From positions 1,364,001-1,428,000 of the forward strand of contig NZ_RAPO01000001.1 of assembly GCF_003610195.1 (NCBI RefSeq): a DNA stretch of 64,000 bases, in the 5' to 3' direction. Both the position numbers and the translations under genes were made by a program. This DNA comes from Halopiger aswanensis. Its GTDB lineage: Archaea > Halobacteriota > Halobacteria > Halobacteriales > Natrialbaceae. Every line of letters starts with the position of its first letter. Position 1 is the first letter of the stretch. The notes under the pieces were generated by a model. That model worked only from the letters and a program-made list of their open reading frames with translations, was not told the DNA's origin and ran no database searches. Shown piece by piece: positions 12,301-20,121 of this stretch.

Positions 12301-13233
12301 TTACCGCTCCTGCGAGTCGTTATCGGAGTGGGCACGAACCCACAGCTCGCCGATCCGGGAGAGCCGCGTTCGGTAGGATTTCCCGTGTTCCTCGCGCTCG
12401 ATGTAGCCCTTTCCGCCGGGGCCGAGGCGGTCGACGTTGTAGATCACCTTCGAGCGGAAGCTGTCGGTGTACTCCTCGTTGAGTTCCCGCGCGAGCGACT
12501 CGGCCAGTTCGGAGACGGAGTCGAACTCCCCGTCCTCGCCGAGTTTGTAGAGGATGAGCTCCTCGAAGGGTTTGACGTTCGAGAAGGAGGCGACCGGCAG
12601 TTCGACGATGTGGCTGCCGTCGATCTCCTTCGCGCCGATGGTCGTCCCGCGCTCGTCGAACTCCGAGAGGAGGTCTCGGGCGCTCTCGAGCCGGGTTGCG
12701 ATGCGCTCGTCCGCGACCGCATCGCCGTTCCCCGTGTCCCCACCCGCGCCGGCCGCCTCGAGATCCTCGAGCAACTCGATCTGCTCGCGCAGTTCCTCGG
12801 CGAGTTCCGTCTCGAGGTACTTCTCGGGGGCGGTGTAGTAGGTGTGGATCTGCTCGCGGTCGTCCTCGCGCTCGACCATCAGCGAGTTCGCGGCGGTCGC
12901 GAACGCGAAGCTGACGGTGCGGGGCATCGCGGCGATGTTGACCCAGACCTCGTTGCCGCGATCGAGTTCGGCGGTGATGAGGCCGTAGGCCTGCTCGAAT
13001 GCCTCGTCGTAGTCGTAGACGTCCTCCAAGACGAACCGCTCGGTGCTCGCGCCCAGCAGGTTCTGGAAGTCCGTCTCGAGTTTCTCCGAGAGCCGCCGGG
13101 AGTACTCCACGTTGGCCTCGCTCCCGACGGCGCCCTCCAGCAAGATGACGCGCTCGACGTCGATCTGATCGCGCACCAGCGGCGCGATCAGCCGGTCGTA
13201 GTCGAAGCCGACCGGGACGATGTGGGTTTGCAT
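12301..13233 (-). CDS. CARF-domain HTH regulator (HFX_2341/DUF6293 type)
   Basis: 310 residues. Residues 1-125 look like a CARF (CRISPR-associated Rossmann fold) sensor: strand 1 THIVPVGFD, strand VERVILLEG, and EVWVNIAAMPRTVSFAFATA at the place of the nucleotide-binding loop. A charged linker rich in Glu leads to a C-terminal winged helix around residues 215-300 (FEELILYKLGEDGEFDSVSE, then DRLGPGGKGYIEREEHGKSY). This matches the haloarchaeal HFX_2341-type regulators. The start at 13233 (MQTHIVPVGF) puts strand 1 directly at the N-terminus, as usual; the upstream extension is rejected. It is divergent from rtcA, sharing a 97-bp control region. Confidence 0.85.
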   Translation of the reverse strand: MQTHIVPVGFDYDRLIAPLVRDQIDVERVILLEGAVGSEANVEYSRRLSEKLETDFQNLLGASTERFVLEDVYDYDEAFEQAYGLITAELDRGNEVWVNIAAMPRTVSFAFATAANSLMVEREDDREQIHTYYTAPEKYLETELAEELREQIELLEDLEAAGAGGDTGNGDAVADERIATRLESARDLLSEFDERGTTIGAKEIDGSHIVELPVASFSNVKPFEELILYKLGEDGEFDSVSELAESLARELNEEYTDSFRSKVIYNVDRLGPGGKGYIEREEHGKSYRTRLSRIGELWVRAHSDNDSQER

Positions 13234-13330
13234 ACGTCCGGATTGGGCCGACCGACTCCTAACAGTATTGATCGAGCGAGCGCGACGGCGACGAACAACG
13301 GCTACGGCACTCGAGCCCCAAGCCCCTCGC

Positions 13331-14485
13331 ATGACGGCTATCGACGCCGACCGCGAACTCGACGGCTCGAGTGCTGGCGGGCAGTTCCTCCGCACGGCGC
13401 TGGACCTCGCAGCCCTGAAAAACGAGACCGTCCGCCTCGAGCACGTCCGCGGGGATCGGTCGACGCCCGGCCTTCGGCACCAGCATTTGGCGGTGCTCGA
13501 GACGATGGCCGAGATCTGCGACGCCGACGTTTCGGGTTCGGAACTCGGCGCGGAGACCGTCGCGTTCGATCCGGAACTCGCCGACGGCGACTCGAGGGCG
13601 ACCGGGACCGCGACCCCGCAACTCGAGGGCGGCGAGTACGCCGTCGACATCGGCACCGCCGGCAGCGTGACGCTGCTGTTCGACTCCCTGCTGCCGCTCG
13701 CGACGATCCTCGAGTCGCCGCTTCGGGTGACGGCAACCGGCGGGACCGACGTGAAGTGGTCCCCGCCGCTGGACTACTTCAGACACGTTAAACTCCCGCT
13801 GCTGCGCCGGTACGGACTCACGGCCGCCTGCGAGGTCGAACGTCGCGGGTTCTACCCCGACGGCGGCGGGCGGACGACGCTACACCTCGCCCCTTCCACG
13901 ATCGAGCCGATCGAACTCGCCGAGCGCGGGTCGCTCGAGGACGTGCGAATCTATTCGACTGAATCCGAATCGCTGGCCGACAGAGACGTCGCATTTCGGC
14001 AGGTCGAGGGGGCGCTCGAACGGCTCGGGGTCGAGGAACGCGAAGGCGAGAGCGGCAGCGATCTCGAAATCGCAGAGCGGTGCGAAACCACCGCAGCGAG
14101 CCCCAGTCCCGGCTCGGCGCTCGTCGTACGGATCGACCACGGCACCGGCGTCGCGGGCTTCACCGCGCTAGGCGAGCGCGGCAAGCCCGCCGAGCGCGTC
14201 GGCGAAGACGCCGCTGACGCCGCGAACCGCTTCCTCGAGCGCGAGGACGCGGCGCCGGTCGACCGACACATGGCCGACCAGTTGCTCGTCTTCCTCGCTA
14301 TCGCGGGGGGACGCGTCCGCGTGCCTGAAGTAACCGATCACGTCGCGGCGAGTTGCGAGTTGCTCGAGGACTTCGGCGCGGCGATCGAGATCGAGGGCGA
14401 GGACGGCGACCGCGGCGAGACCGACGACGCCCGCCCCGCGACGGTGACCGCCGAGCCCTCGATCGGCTCGAGTGCGAGCCGCTAA
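13331..14485 (+). CDS. rtcA: RNA 3'-terminal phosphate cyclase
   Basis: 384 residues. RtcA converts RNA 3'-phosphate ends to 2',3'-cyclic phosphate through a covalent His-AMP intermediate. Family blocks: SSAGGQFLRTALDLAALKN, RHQHLAVL, IGTAGSVTLLFDSLLPLA, GGTDVKWSPPLDYFRHVKLP, RRGFYPDGGG, and DRHMADQLLVFLAIAGG, where the His before MADQL matches the adenylylated histidine. ATG 13331 is chosen, since the region upstream is the shared promoter. The C-terminus has an acidic haloarchaeal insert (EGEDGDRGETDD). Its partner across the promoter is a CARF-HTH regulator, which suggests control by RNA-end signals (inference). No RtcB ligase gene is in the window. Confidence 0.95.
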   Translation: MTAIDADRELDGSSAGGQFLRTALDLAALKNETVRLEHVRGDRSTPGLRHQHLAVLETMAEICDADVSGSELGAETVAFDPELADGDSRATGTATPQLEGGEYAVDIGTAGSVTLLFDSLLPLATILESPLRVTATGGTDVKWSPPLDYFRHVKLPLLRRYGLTAACEVERRGFYPDGGGRTTLHLAPSTIEPIELAERGSLEDVRIYSTESESLADRDVAFRQVEGALERLGVEEREGESGSDLEIAERCETTAASPSPGSALVVRIDHGTGVAGFTALGERGKPAERVGEDAADAANRFLEREDAAPVDRHMADQLLVFLAIAGGRVRVPEVTDHVAASCELLEDFGAAIEIEGEDGDRGETDDARPATVTAEPSIGSSASR

Positions 14486-14601
14486 CCGCAACTCGTGCGA
14501 CGCCGCGGCCGTCGAGTGACAACGACACGACTTATACCGGCCCCGTCCGTTGACCGACCTATGACGCCGATCGATCCGCACGCCGGACGGAGGGATGCAC
14601 C

Positions 14602-15555
14602 GTGAGCGATCTCGTCTCCTTCGGAGAGACCATGCTACGGCTCTCTCCGCCCGACAACGAGCGCCTCGAGGACACCGACGAGTTCGAGGTCCACGTCGGC
14701 GGCGCCGAGAGCAACGTCGCGATCGCCGCCCAGCGGCTCGGCACGTCGGCGACGTGGCTCTCGAAGCTCCCCGAGAACCCGCTGGGGCGGCAGGTCGTCG
14801 GCAAGCTCCGCCAGTACGGCATCGAGACCGACGTCGCCTGGAGCCCGCAGGGACGAGTGGGGACCTACTACATGGAACAGGCGGGCGAACCCCGCGGTAC
14901 GAACGTCATCTACGACCGGCAAAACGCCGCGATCACGACCGCGAAGGCCCGCCAGTTCGACCTCGACGTGATCAAGGACGCCAACGTCTTCTTCACGACC
15001 GGCATCACGCCCGCGCTCTCGCCGACGCTGCGCGAGACGACGACGAACCTCCTGAAGGCCGCGAAGGAGGGCGGGACGACGACCGCCTTCGACTTCAACT
15101 ACCGCGCCAAGCTCTGGTCGCCCGAGGAGGCCAAGGAGGTGCTGACCCAGCTGTTCCCCGGCATCGACGTGCTCGTCATCGCCGCCCGCGACGCGCAGAA
15201 CGTCCTCGGCCTCGAGGGCGATCCGCGACAGATCGCCCACCAGCTGGGCTCGCAGTACGACTTCGAGACGGTCATCGTCACCCGCGGCGCGGAGGGGGCG
15301 ATCGGCTGGCACGACAACGTCGTCCACGAACAGGACGTCTACGAGACGGACACCGTCTCGCCGATCGGCACCGGCGACGCCTTCACGGGCACCTTTATCG
15401 CCCGGCGACTCGACGGCGACGACGTGCCGACGGCGCTCGAGTACTCGGCGGCGGCGGCCGCGCTCAAGCGGACGATTCCGGGCGACGTCGCGCTCATCAC
15501 CGAGGAGGAGGTCGAAGCGGTCGTCAAAGAGGGCGCGAAGGCGATTTCCCGGTAG
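14602..15555 (+). CDS. kdgK: PfkB-family sugar kinase, probable 2-keto-3-deoxygluconate kinase
   Basis: 317 residues with a GTG start at 14602 (SDLVSFGETMLRLSPPDNER). Ribokinase fold: GGAESNVAIAAQRLG near residue 35, TAFDFNYRAKLW near 165, TRGAEGAIGW, and the catalytic/anion-hole PIGTGDAFTGTF near 253-264 with its Asp general base. The N-terminal GETMLRL/F and the DFNYRAKLW block resemble KDG kinases of the semi-phosphorylative Entner-Doudoroff route in haloarchaea. Substrate assignment (KDG/KDGal) is by family resemblance only. It follows rtcA in the same direction at 116 bases and appears to have its own promoter. Confidence 0.82.
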   Translation: MSDLVSFGETMLRLSPPDNERLEDTDEFEVHVGGAESNVAIAAQRLGTSATWLSKLPENPLGRQVVGKLRQYGIETDVAWSPQGRVGTYYMEQAGEPRGTNVIYDRQNAAITTAKARQFDLDVIKDANVFFTTGITPALSPTLRETTTNLLKAAKEGGTTTAFDFNYRAKLWSPEEAKEVLTQLFPGIDVLVIAARDAQNVLGLEGDPRQIAHQLGSQYDFETVIVTRGAEGAIGWHDNVVHEQDVYETDTVSPIGTGDAFTGTFIARRLDGDDVPTALEYSAAAAALKRTIPGDVALITEEEVEAVVKEGAKAISR

Positions 15556-15682
15556 CGATTCCTGCGCTTGCGTTTCGTGTGATCCGAGTTATACTACCGG
15601 CCGCCGTATACGGGGTCGGACCCGTCATTTGGACGGATTTGCCACAAGCCGTTTTACGTCCCTCTCGCATTCTCCGGACGCA

Positions 15683-17020
15683 ATGAACGTGAACCGAGGA
15701 GCCACAGTGCTCGTTGTACTGCTCGTGGCCGCGAGTACGATCGGACTGGCCGCGGGCGCCGGTGCAGCGGGCGCAGCGACGACTCAGAGCGGAGACGGAA
15801 CATCGAGTACGAGCGCCGACGGCGAGGCGTACGCGGGGACCCACGTCGACTTCGCGGTCGACGGTGACGCCATCGCCAACTACACGATCGACGGCGAGGA
15901 GGCGTTCTCCTCGGTGTCGGTTCAGTCCCAGAGCGACGCCGGTGCGGATGCCGGCCTCGGCGCCGACATCAGCCTCGAGACGATGACGGATCTGAACGGG
16001 GCGGGGCTGTCGCTCGCCGCGCAGACCGAGACCAGCGCGCAGGTCGAGGCCGAGAGCGGCGCGACGCTGTCGGCTCACGACAACCAGCGCGGCTCGCTGG
16101 TCGTCCGCAGCGGCGGCGAGAGCCAGTACGTCCAGGCCGAACTCGGCGCCGACGCAACGGCCGAACAGGACGGCGACACGGTCCGCGTCGAGACCGGCAG
16201 CAACGAGGGCGTCTTCCTCGTCGTCGGCGACGGCGAGGTCACCGTCAACGACGAGGGCGACGTTACCGCCGAACTCGCGAGCGACGCGGCGCTGACCTTC
16301 CGCTCCTACGAGGACGGCGAACGTGACGAGGACGCCGAGTACGAGGAGTCGCTGATCGCCGACGGCACGGCGGCCGCCGAGGTCCACGTCGAGGACCGCG
16401 ACGGCGAGACCGCAAAGAGCGCGGTGGCCTACGGCGAGGATATCAGCGCCGAGGTCAGCCAAGCCGCCGAGAGTCAGGTCGAGATGACCGTCGAGCGCGC
16501 CCACGGTGAGGGGACGGTCGTCATCACGACCGTCTCCGAGGAAGCCGTCGGAAGCCTCGAGGACATCGACGTAACCGTCGACGGCGAGGCGGCCGTCGAA
16601 GCCTCCTCGAAGAGCGAACTCGAGGCGGCGACGCAGAACGCCGACAGTTCGCACTACATGGTCGCCCAGCAGGCCGAAGCGCAGGGTGAGGCGACGGTCT
16701 ACATCGCCTTCAACCACTTCTCCGAGCGAACGGCGACGATCGACGGCTCGGACGACGGGGGGTCGACCGACGACGGCTCGAGCGACGACGAAACCGACTC
16801 GAGCGACGGGACCGACGACGAGAGCGATACCAGCACGACGGATTCGGAGACCCAGGAGGAAACCGACACGACCGACAGTGACGACGAGACGACGGACGAG
16901 GAAACCGGTGAAAGCGAGAGCGACTCCGGCGGGAGCGGCGACAGCCTCCCCGGCTTCGGCGTCGGCGTCGCGACGATCGCACTCTCGATCGCCGGACTGC
17001 TCGCGCGACTGCAGGACTGA
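15683..17020 (+). CDS. Secreted acidic surface protein with PGF-CTERM-like anchor
   Basis: 445 residues. The Sec-type signal is at 1-32 (RGATVLVVLLVAASTIGLAA, then GAGAAGAA). A beta-rich acidic body is followed by a low-complexity Asp/Ser/Thr/Glu stalk (about residues 355-420), then SLPGFGVGVATIALSIAGLL and ARLQD. PGFG-hydrophobic-Arg is the tripartite PGF-CTERM sorting pattern processed by archaeosortase A, which lipid-anchors the protein to the membrane. The Ser/Thr-rich stalk is a likely O-glycosylation region. Body function is unrecognised. ATG 15683 places the signal peptide correctly; an 18-codon upstream extension would disrupt it. Confidence 0.85.
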   Translation: MNVNRGATVLVVLLVAASTIGLAAGAGAAGAATTQSGDGTSSTSADGEAYAGTHVDFAVDGDAIANYTIDGEEAFSSVSVQSQSDAGADAGLGADISLETMTDLNGAGLSLAAQTETSAQVEAESGATLSAHDNQRGSLVVRSGGESQYVQAELGADATAEQDGDTVRVETGSNEGVFLVVGDGEVTVNDEGDVTAELASDAALTFRSYEDGERDEDAEYEESLIADGTAAAEVHVEDRDGETAKSAVAYGEDISAEVSQAAESQVEMTVERAHGEGTVVITTVSEEAVGSLEDIDVTVDGEAAVEASSKSELEAATQNADSSHYMVAQQAEAQGEATVYIAFNHFSERTATIDGSDDGGSTDDGSSDDETDSSDGTDDESDTSTTDSETQEETDTTDSDDETTDEETGESESDSGGSGDSLPGFGVGVATIALSIAGLLARLQD

Positions 17021-17208
17021 TCGCTCGAGCGGATGCTGAGCGAGTCTCGAGTCTCGAGTCCCGAATCCGAATCACGTCCGACGATTCTCCTTCTTCCTGC
17101 ACGATTTCGTCAGCTCGCAGCCCGCCAGCCCACCAGCCCGCCGCATCCCGTTCTCGAGCACTGGAACGTCGGACGAACGCATTTTTGCGTCGACACCGTA
17201 GCAAGCCT

Positions 17209-18729
17209 ATGGTCCACGTAGCCATCGTCGGCGCCTACGGGAGCGCCGGCGTCGCCGTCGCCGACGAACTCCTCGAGCGGGCCGACGAACTCGAGCCGGA
17301 GACCGCGAGCGACGGGGAGCGCGCGGGCGGAATCAAACCGGACGACGGCCTCGAACTCACGCTGATCGACGACGGCGAGCCCGGCGGCGGCCTCTGTATT
17401 CTGCGCGGCTGCATGCCCTCGAAGGACGTCCTCTCGGCCGGCCAGCACCGCTATCAGGCGCGCCACGACGACCGACTCGAGGGTGTCCCCGAGGTCGATC
17501 CCGAAGCAGTCGTCGAGCGGAAAGACGAACACATCTCGAGCTTCGCCGCACACCGCCGGAATCACGTCCACGATCTCGCCGAGCGCGAGGGCGTCGAGTT
17601 CGTCCACGACACCGCACGGTTCGTCGACGACCGCGTGCTCGAACTCGAGGACGGCGGGCGCCGAATCGAACCCGACTACGTCGTCATCGCGACGGGATCG
17701 GTGGTCAACGCCCCCACTGAGTTGCCGGGGATCGACGACGTGTCGTTCCGGACTAGCGCGGACGTCCTCGACGCGACCGAGTTTCCCGACTCGGCGATCG
17801 TGATGGGCCACGGCTACGTCAGCCTCGAGCTCGGGCCCTACCTGAGCGAGGTCGGCGACGTCGATCTCACGGTGATCGAGCACGATCGGCGCCCCCTCGA
17901 GGACGTGCCGGACGCGTACGGCGACGCGCTGCTCGAACTCTACTGCGATCACTTCGGCATCGAGGTGCTGACCGAAACGGACGAGAAGCGCGTCGAACCG
18001 ACCGACGACGGCGGCGTTCGGATGGTCGTCGAACGCCGGGACGGCGAACCGCGGACCGTCGAGGCCGACGAACTCTACTGCTTCACCGGCCGTCGGCCCA
18101 ATCTCGACGGGCTGGGACTCGAACACACCGCTCTCGAGCCGGGCGAGGGCTGGGTCGGGTCGACGATGCAGGCGAGCGACGACGAACGCGTCTTCGTCGT
18201 CGGCGACGCCAACGGCCGCGAGCCGATTTTGCACGTCGCCAAGGAACAGGGTTTTGCGGCCGGTGAGAACATCGTCCACCACGCTCGCGGCGAGGAGTGC
18301 GAACCGTACGCCAACGTCCCCCACCACGTGATCTTCTCGGGGCTGGGCGTCTACCCGTTCGTCCGCATCGGGCACACGCCGATGACGGCCGCCGAGTCGG
18401 GAATGGACGCGTTCGTCGTCAGCCGCGAGGCGTCGTCAGACGGCGTCTTCAAGAGCAAGAACCACCCCGAAGGGCGCGCGACGCTGGTCGTCAGCGCCGA
18501 AACCGGGTCCGTACTGGGCTATCAGGGGCTGCACCTCCACGCCGACGTGATGGCCAAGACGATGCAGGTCGCCGTCGAGATGGGACTGGACGTCCGCGAC
18601 CTGCCCAAGCGGGCCTACCATCCGACGACGCCCGAGATTCTGGACGGGCTATTCCGGGAAGCCTGTGCCGAACTCGAGGACCGCCAGCAGTGCGTCGGCG
18701 ACAGCGACGGCCGTGACCCGTCGCTGTAG
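17209..18729 (+). CDS. FAD-dependent pyridine nucleotide-disulphide oxidoreductase
   Basis: 506 residues of the dihydrolipoamide dehydrogenase/mercuric reductase class. The redox-active pair is in GGLCILRGCMPSKDVL (Cys-x4-Cys). The NAD(P) fold is IVMGHGYVSLELGPYL, the second FAD block is ERVFVVGDANGREPILHVA, and the dimerisation end is LPKRAYHPTTPEILDG with the conserved His-Pro. The N-terminal FAD motif reads GAYGSAG rather than GxGxxG, one residue longer than usual. About 20 residues are inserted between the first strand and ELTLIDDG. No lipoamide-complex genes are nearby, so the substrate is open. ATG 17209 is used. Confidence 0.88.
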   Translation: MVHVAIVGAYGSAGVAVADELLERADELEPETASDGERAGGIKPDDGLELTLIDDGEPGGGLCILRGCMPSKDVLSAGQHRYQARHDDRLEGVPEVDPEAVVERKDEHISSFAAHRRNHVHDLAEREGVEFVHDTARFVDDRVLELEDGGRRIEPDYVVIATGSVVNAPTELPGIDDVSFRTSADVLDATEFPDSAIVMGHGYVSLELGPYLSEVGDVDLTVIEHDRRPLEDVPDAYGDALLELYCDHFGIEVLTETDEKRVEPTDDGGVRMVVERRDGEPRTVEADELYCFTGRRPNLDGLGLEHTALEPGEGWVGSTMQASDDERVFVVGDANGREPILHVAKEQGFAAGENIVHHARGEECEPYANVPHHVIFSGLGVYPFVRIGHTPMTAAESGMDAFVVSREASSDGVFKSKNHPEGRATLVVSAETGSVLGYQGLHLHADVMAKTMQVAVEMGLDVRDLPKRAYHPTTPEILDGLFREACAELEDRQQCVGDSDGRDPSL

Positions 18730-18828
18730 CGTTGGCTCTCGCGTTCTGGAGTTCCCCGCCCGCCGACGATCCTACGGCGTAGCCAACCGATCAGCCGATA
18801 CTGTCATATAGCACTCATAAACAAACAC

Positions 18829-18848
18829 GCGGAGCTGTATTACTCCGC
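18829..18848. repeat. Short stem-loop between oxidoreductase and GNAT genes
   Basis: GCGGAG, an 8-base loop, then CTCCGC followed by AAAACG. The six-bp GC stem could be a transcription terminator or an operator for the downstream gene. There is no independent support. Confidence 0.3.
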
Positions 18849-18923
18849 AAAACGTATTAGAGACCGATACAACGATCACTTTCCAGCCACGGGCTTTTTG
18901 TCGGTGCGGTGGTAGGCCCGTCC

Positions 18924-19448
18924 GTGACTGGAGCGGTCCGACGGGCGACCACCGACGACGCGTGGGCCATCCACGAAACGGCGCGGGCGAGTTGGCACGC
19001 CGCCTACGACGACATCCTCGGCCCCGGAACGGTCGACGAGGTCGTCGACGAGTGGTACGCGCTCGGCGACCTCGAGTCCTCGATTACCGACGTTATCGGG
19101 CGCGACGACGCCGAGTTCCTCGTCGTCGAGCCGGACGACTCCGACGGCGGCCCCGAGGAGTGTCGCGGCTTCGCTCACGCCGTCCCCTGGCCCGAAGACG
19201 ACTCGGTCGCGTACGTCGCCCGGTTCTACGTCCGTCCCGACGCCTGGGGCGAGGGCGTCGGCACGACGCTGCTCGAGCGCCTCGAGGCGCTGCTGGCGGA
19301 CTCGTTCGACCGCGTGCGGCTGGCGGTCCTCGCGGACAACGATATCGGGATTTCCTTCGCCGAATCGTCGGGGTACGAACGGGTCGCAGTGCGAGAGACG
19401 GGGTTGGGCGACGAACTCGAGGAGTTCGTTTACGAGAAGGCTATCTGA
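18924..19448 (+). CDS. GNAT-family N-acetyltransferase
   Basis: 174 residues from the GTG at 18924 (TGAVRRATTDDAW); a GTG at 18909 is also possible. The acetyl-CoA binding block is RFYVRPDAWGEGVGTTLLER, a Q/RxxGxG/A-like P-loop, followed by RLAVLADNDIGISFAESSGY, the usual beta5-alpha4 ending. It transfers acetyl from acetyl-CoA to an unknown amine. The next gene is a close paralogue (shared SWHAAYDDILG and ESSI/ESIR). Confidence 0.85.
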   Translation: MTGAVRRATTDDAWAIHETARASWHAAYDDILGPGTVDEVVDEWYALGDLESSITDVIGRDDAEFLVVEPDDSDGGPEECRGFAHAVPWPEDDSVAYVARFYVRPDAWGEGVGTTLLERLEALLADSFDRVRLAVLADNDIGISFAESSGYERVAVRETGLGDELEEFVYEKAI

Positions 19449-19514
19449 GCAGCATTCGGTCCACGTTCACAACCCGCACGAGAGACTTTGCCGGTCCGGG
19501 TACAGGACAACACC

Positions 19515-20090
19515 ATGGACTGGACCATCCGTCAGGCGACGACGGACGCGGCACCGGTCGTCCGCGAAATCGCCCGCGAGAGTTGGCACGCTGCCTACGA
19601 CGATATCCTCGGCGCCGAGACGGTCGCCGACGTTACCGACGACTGGTACGCGATCGCGGAACTCGAGGAGTCGATCCGGAATTCGCGGGAGACGGACGAC
19701 GAAACGTTCTTGCTCGCAGTCCCTGCCGACACGAATGACGATTCCGACACTGACACTGCTCCTGACGCTACCGCCGGTTCCGACGCCGGCGTCGGTGCCG
19801 AAATCGAGGGGTTCGCCCACGCGGGGCTCCACCCCGACGACCCCGCCGCCGCCTACCTCGTTCGGCTGTACGTCCGACCGGACACGTGGGGCGAAGGCGC
19901 CGGAACGGCGCTGCTCGAGCGGATCGAAGCGGCGTTCGAGCCGACGTGCGATCGACTTCGACTGACGGTTCTGGCGGACAACGAGATCGGCGTCTCGTTC
20001 TACGAGTCGGCGGGATTCGAGCGAGTGCAGACGCGACGGTCCGATCTGGCGGACGGGGTCGACGAGTGCATCTACGAAAAACGGTTGTGA
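19515..20090 (+). CDS. GNAT-family N-acetyltransferase, tandem paralogue
   Basis: 191 residues, starting MDWTIRQATTDAAPVVREIA. It shares SWHAAYDDILGAETV, VRPDTWGEGAGTALLERIEA and LTVLADNEIGVSFYESAGFE with the gene just upstream, so the two arose by tandem duplication. It differs by an acidic Asp/Thr-rich insert near residues 72-90 (TNDDSDTDTAPDATAGSDAG). The acetyl-CoA P-loop RPDTWGEGAG is intact. Substrate unknown. 66 bases separate it from its paralogue; co-transcription is likely. Confidence 0.85.
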   Translation: MDWTIRQATTDAAPVVREIARESWHAAYDDILGAETVADVTDDWYAIAELEESIRNSRETDDETFLLAVPADTNDDSDTDTAPDATAGSDAGVGAEIEGFAHAGLHPDDPAAAYLVRLYVRPDTWGEGAGTALLERIEAAFEPTCDRLRLTVLADNEIGVSFYESAGFERVQTRRSDLADGVDECIYEKRL

Positions 20091-20121
20091 GTCGGAGCGC
20101 GTCGCGTGACGGCGACCGGAG

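Noticed and set aside
12301-13233. CRISPR-associated role for the CARF-HTH protein
   Set aside because: No cas gene or array is in the window, and such regulators occur in haloarchaea without type III systems. RtcA is the only meaningful neighbour.
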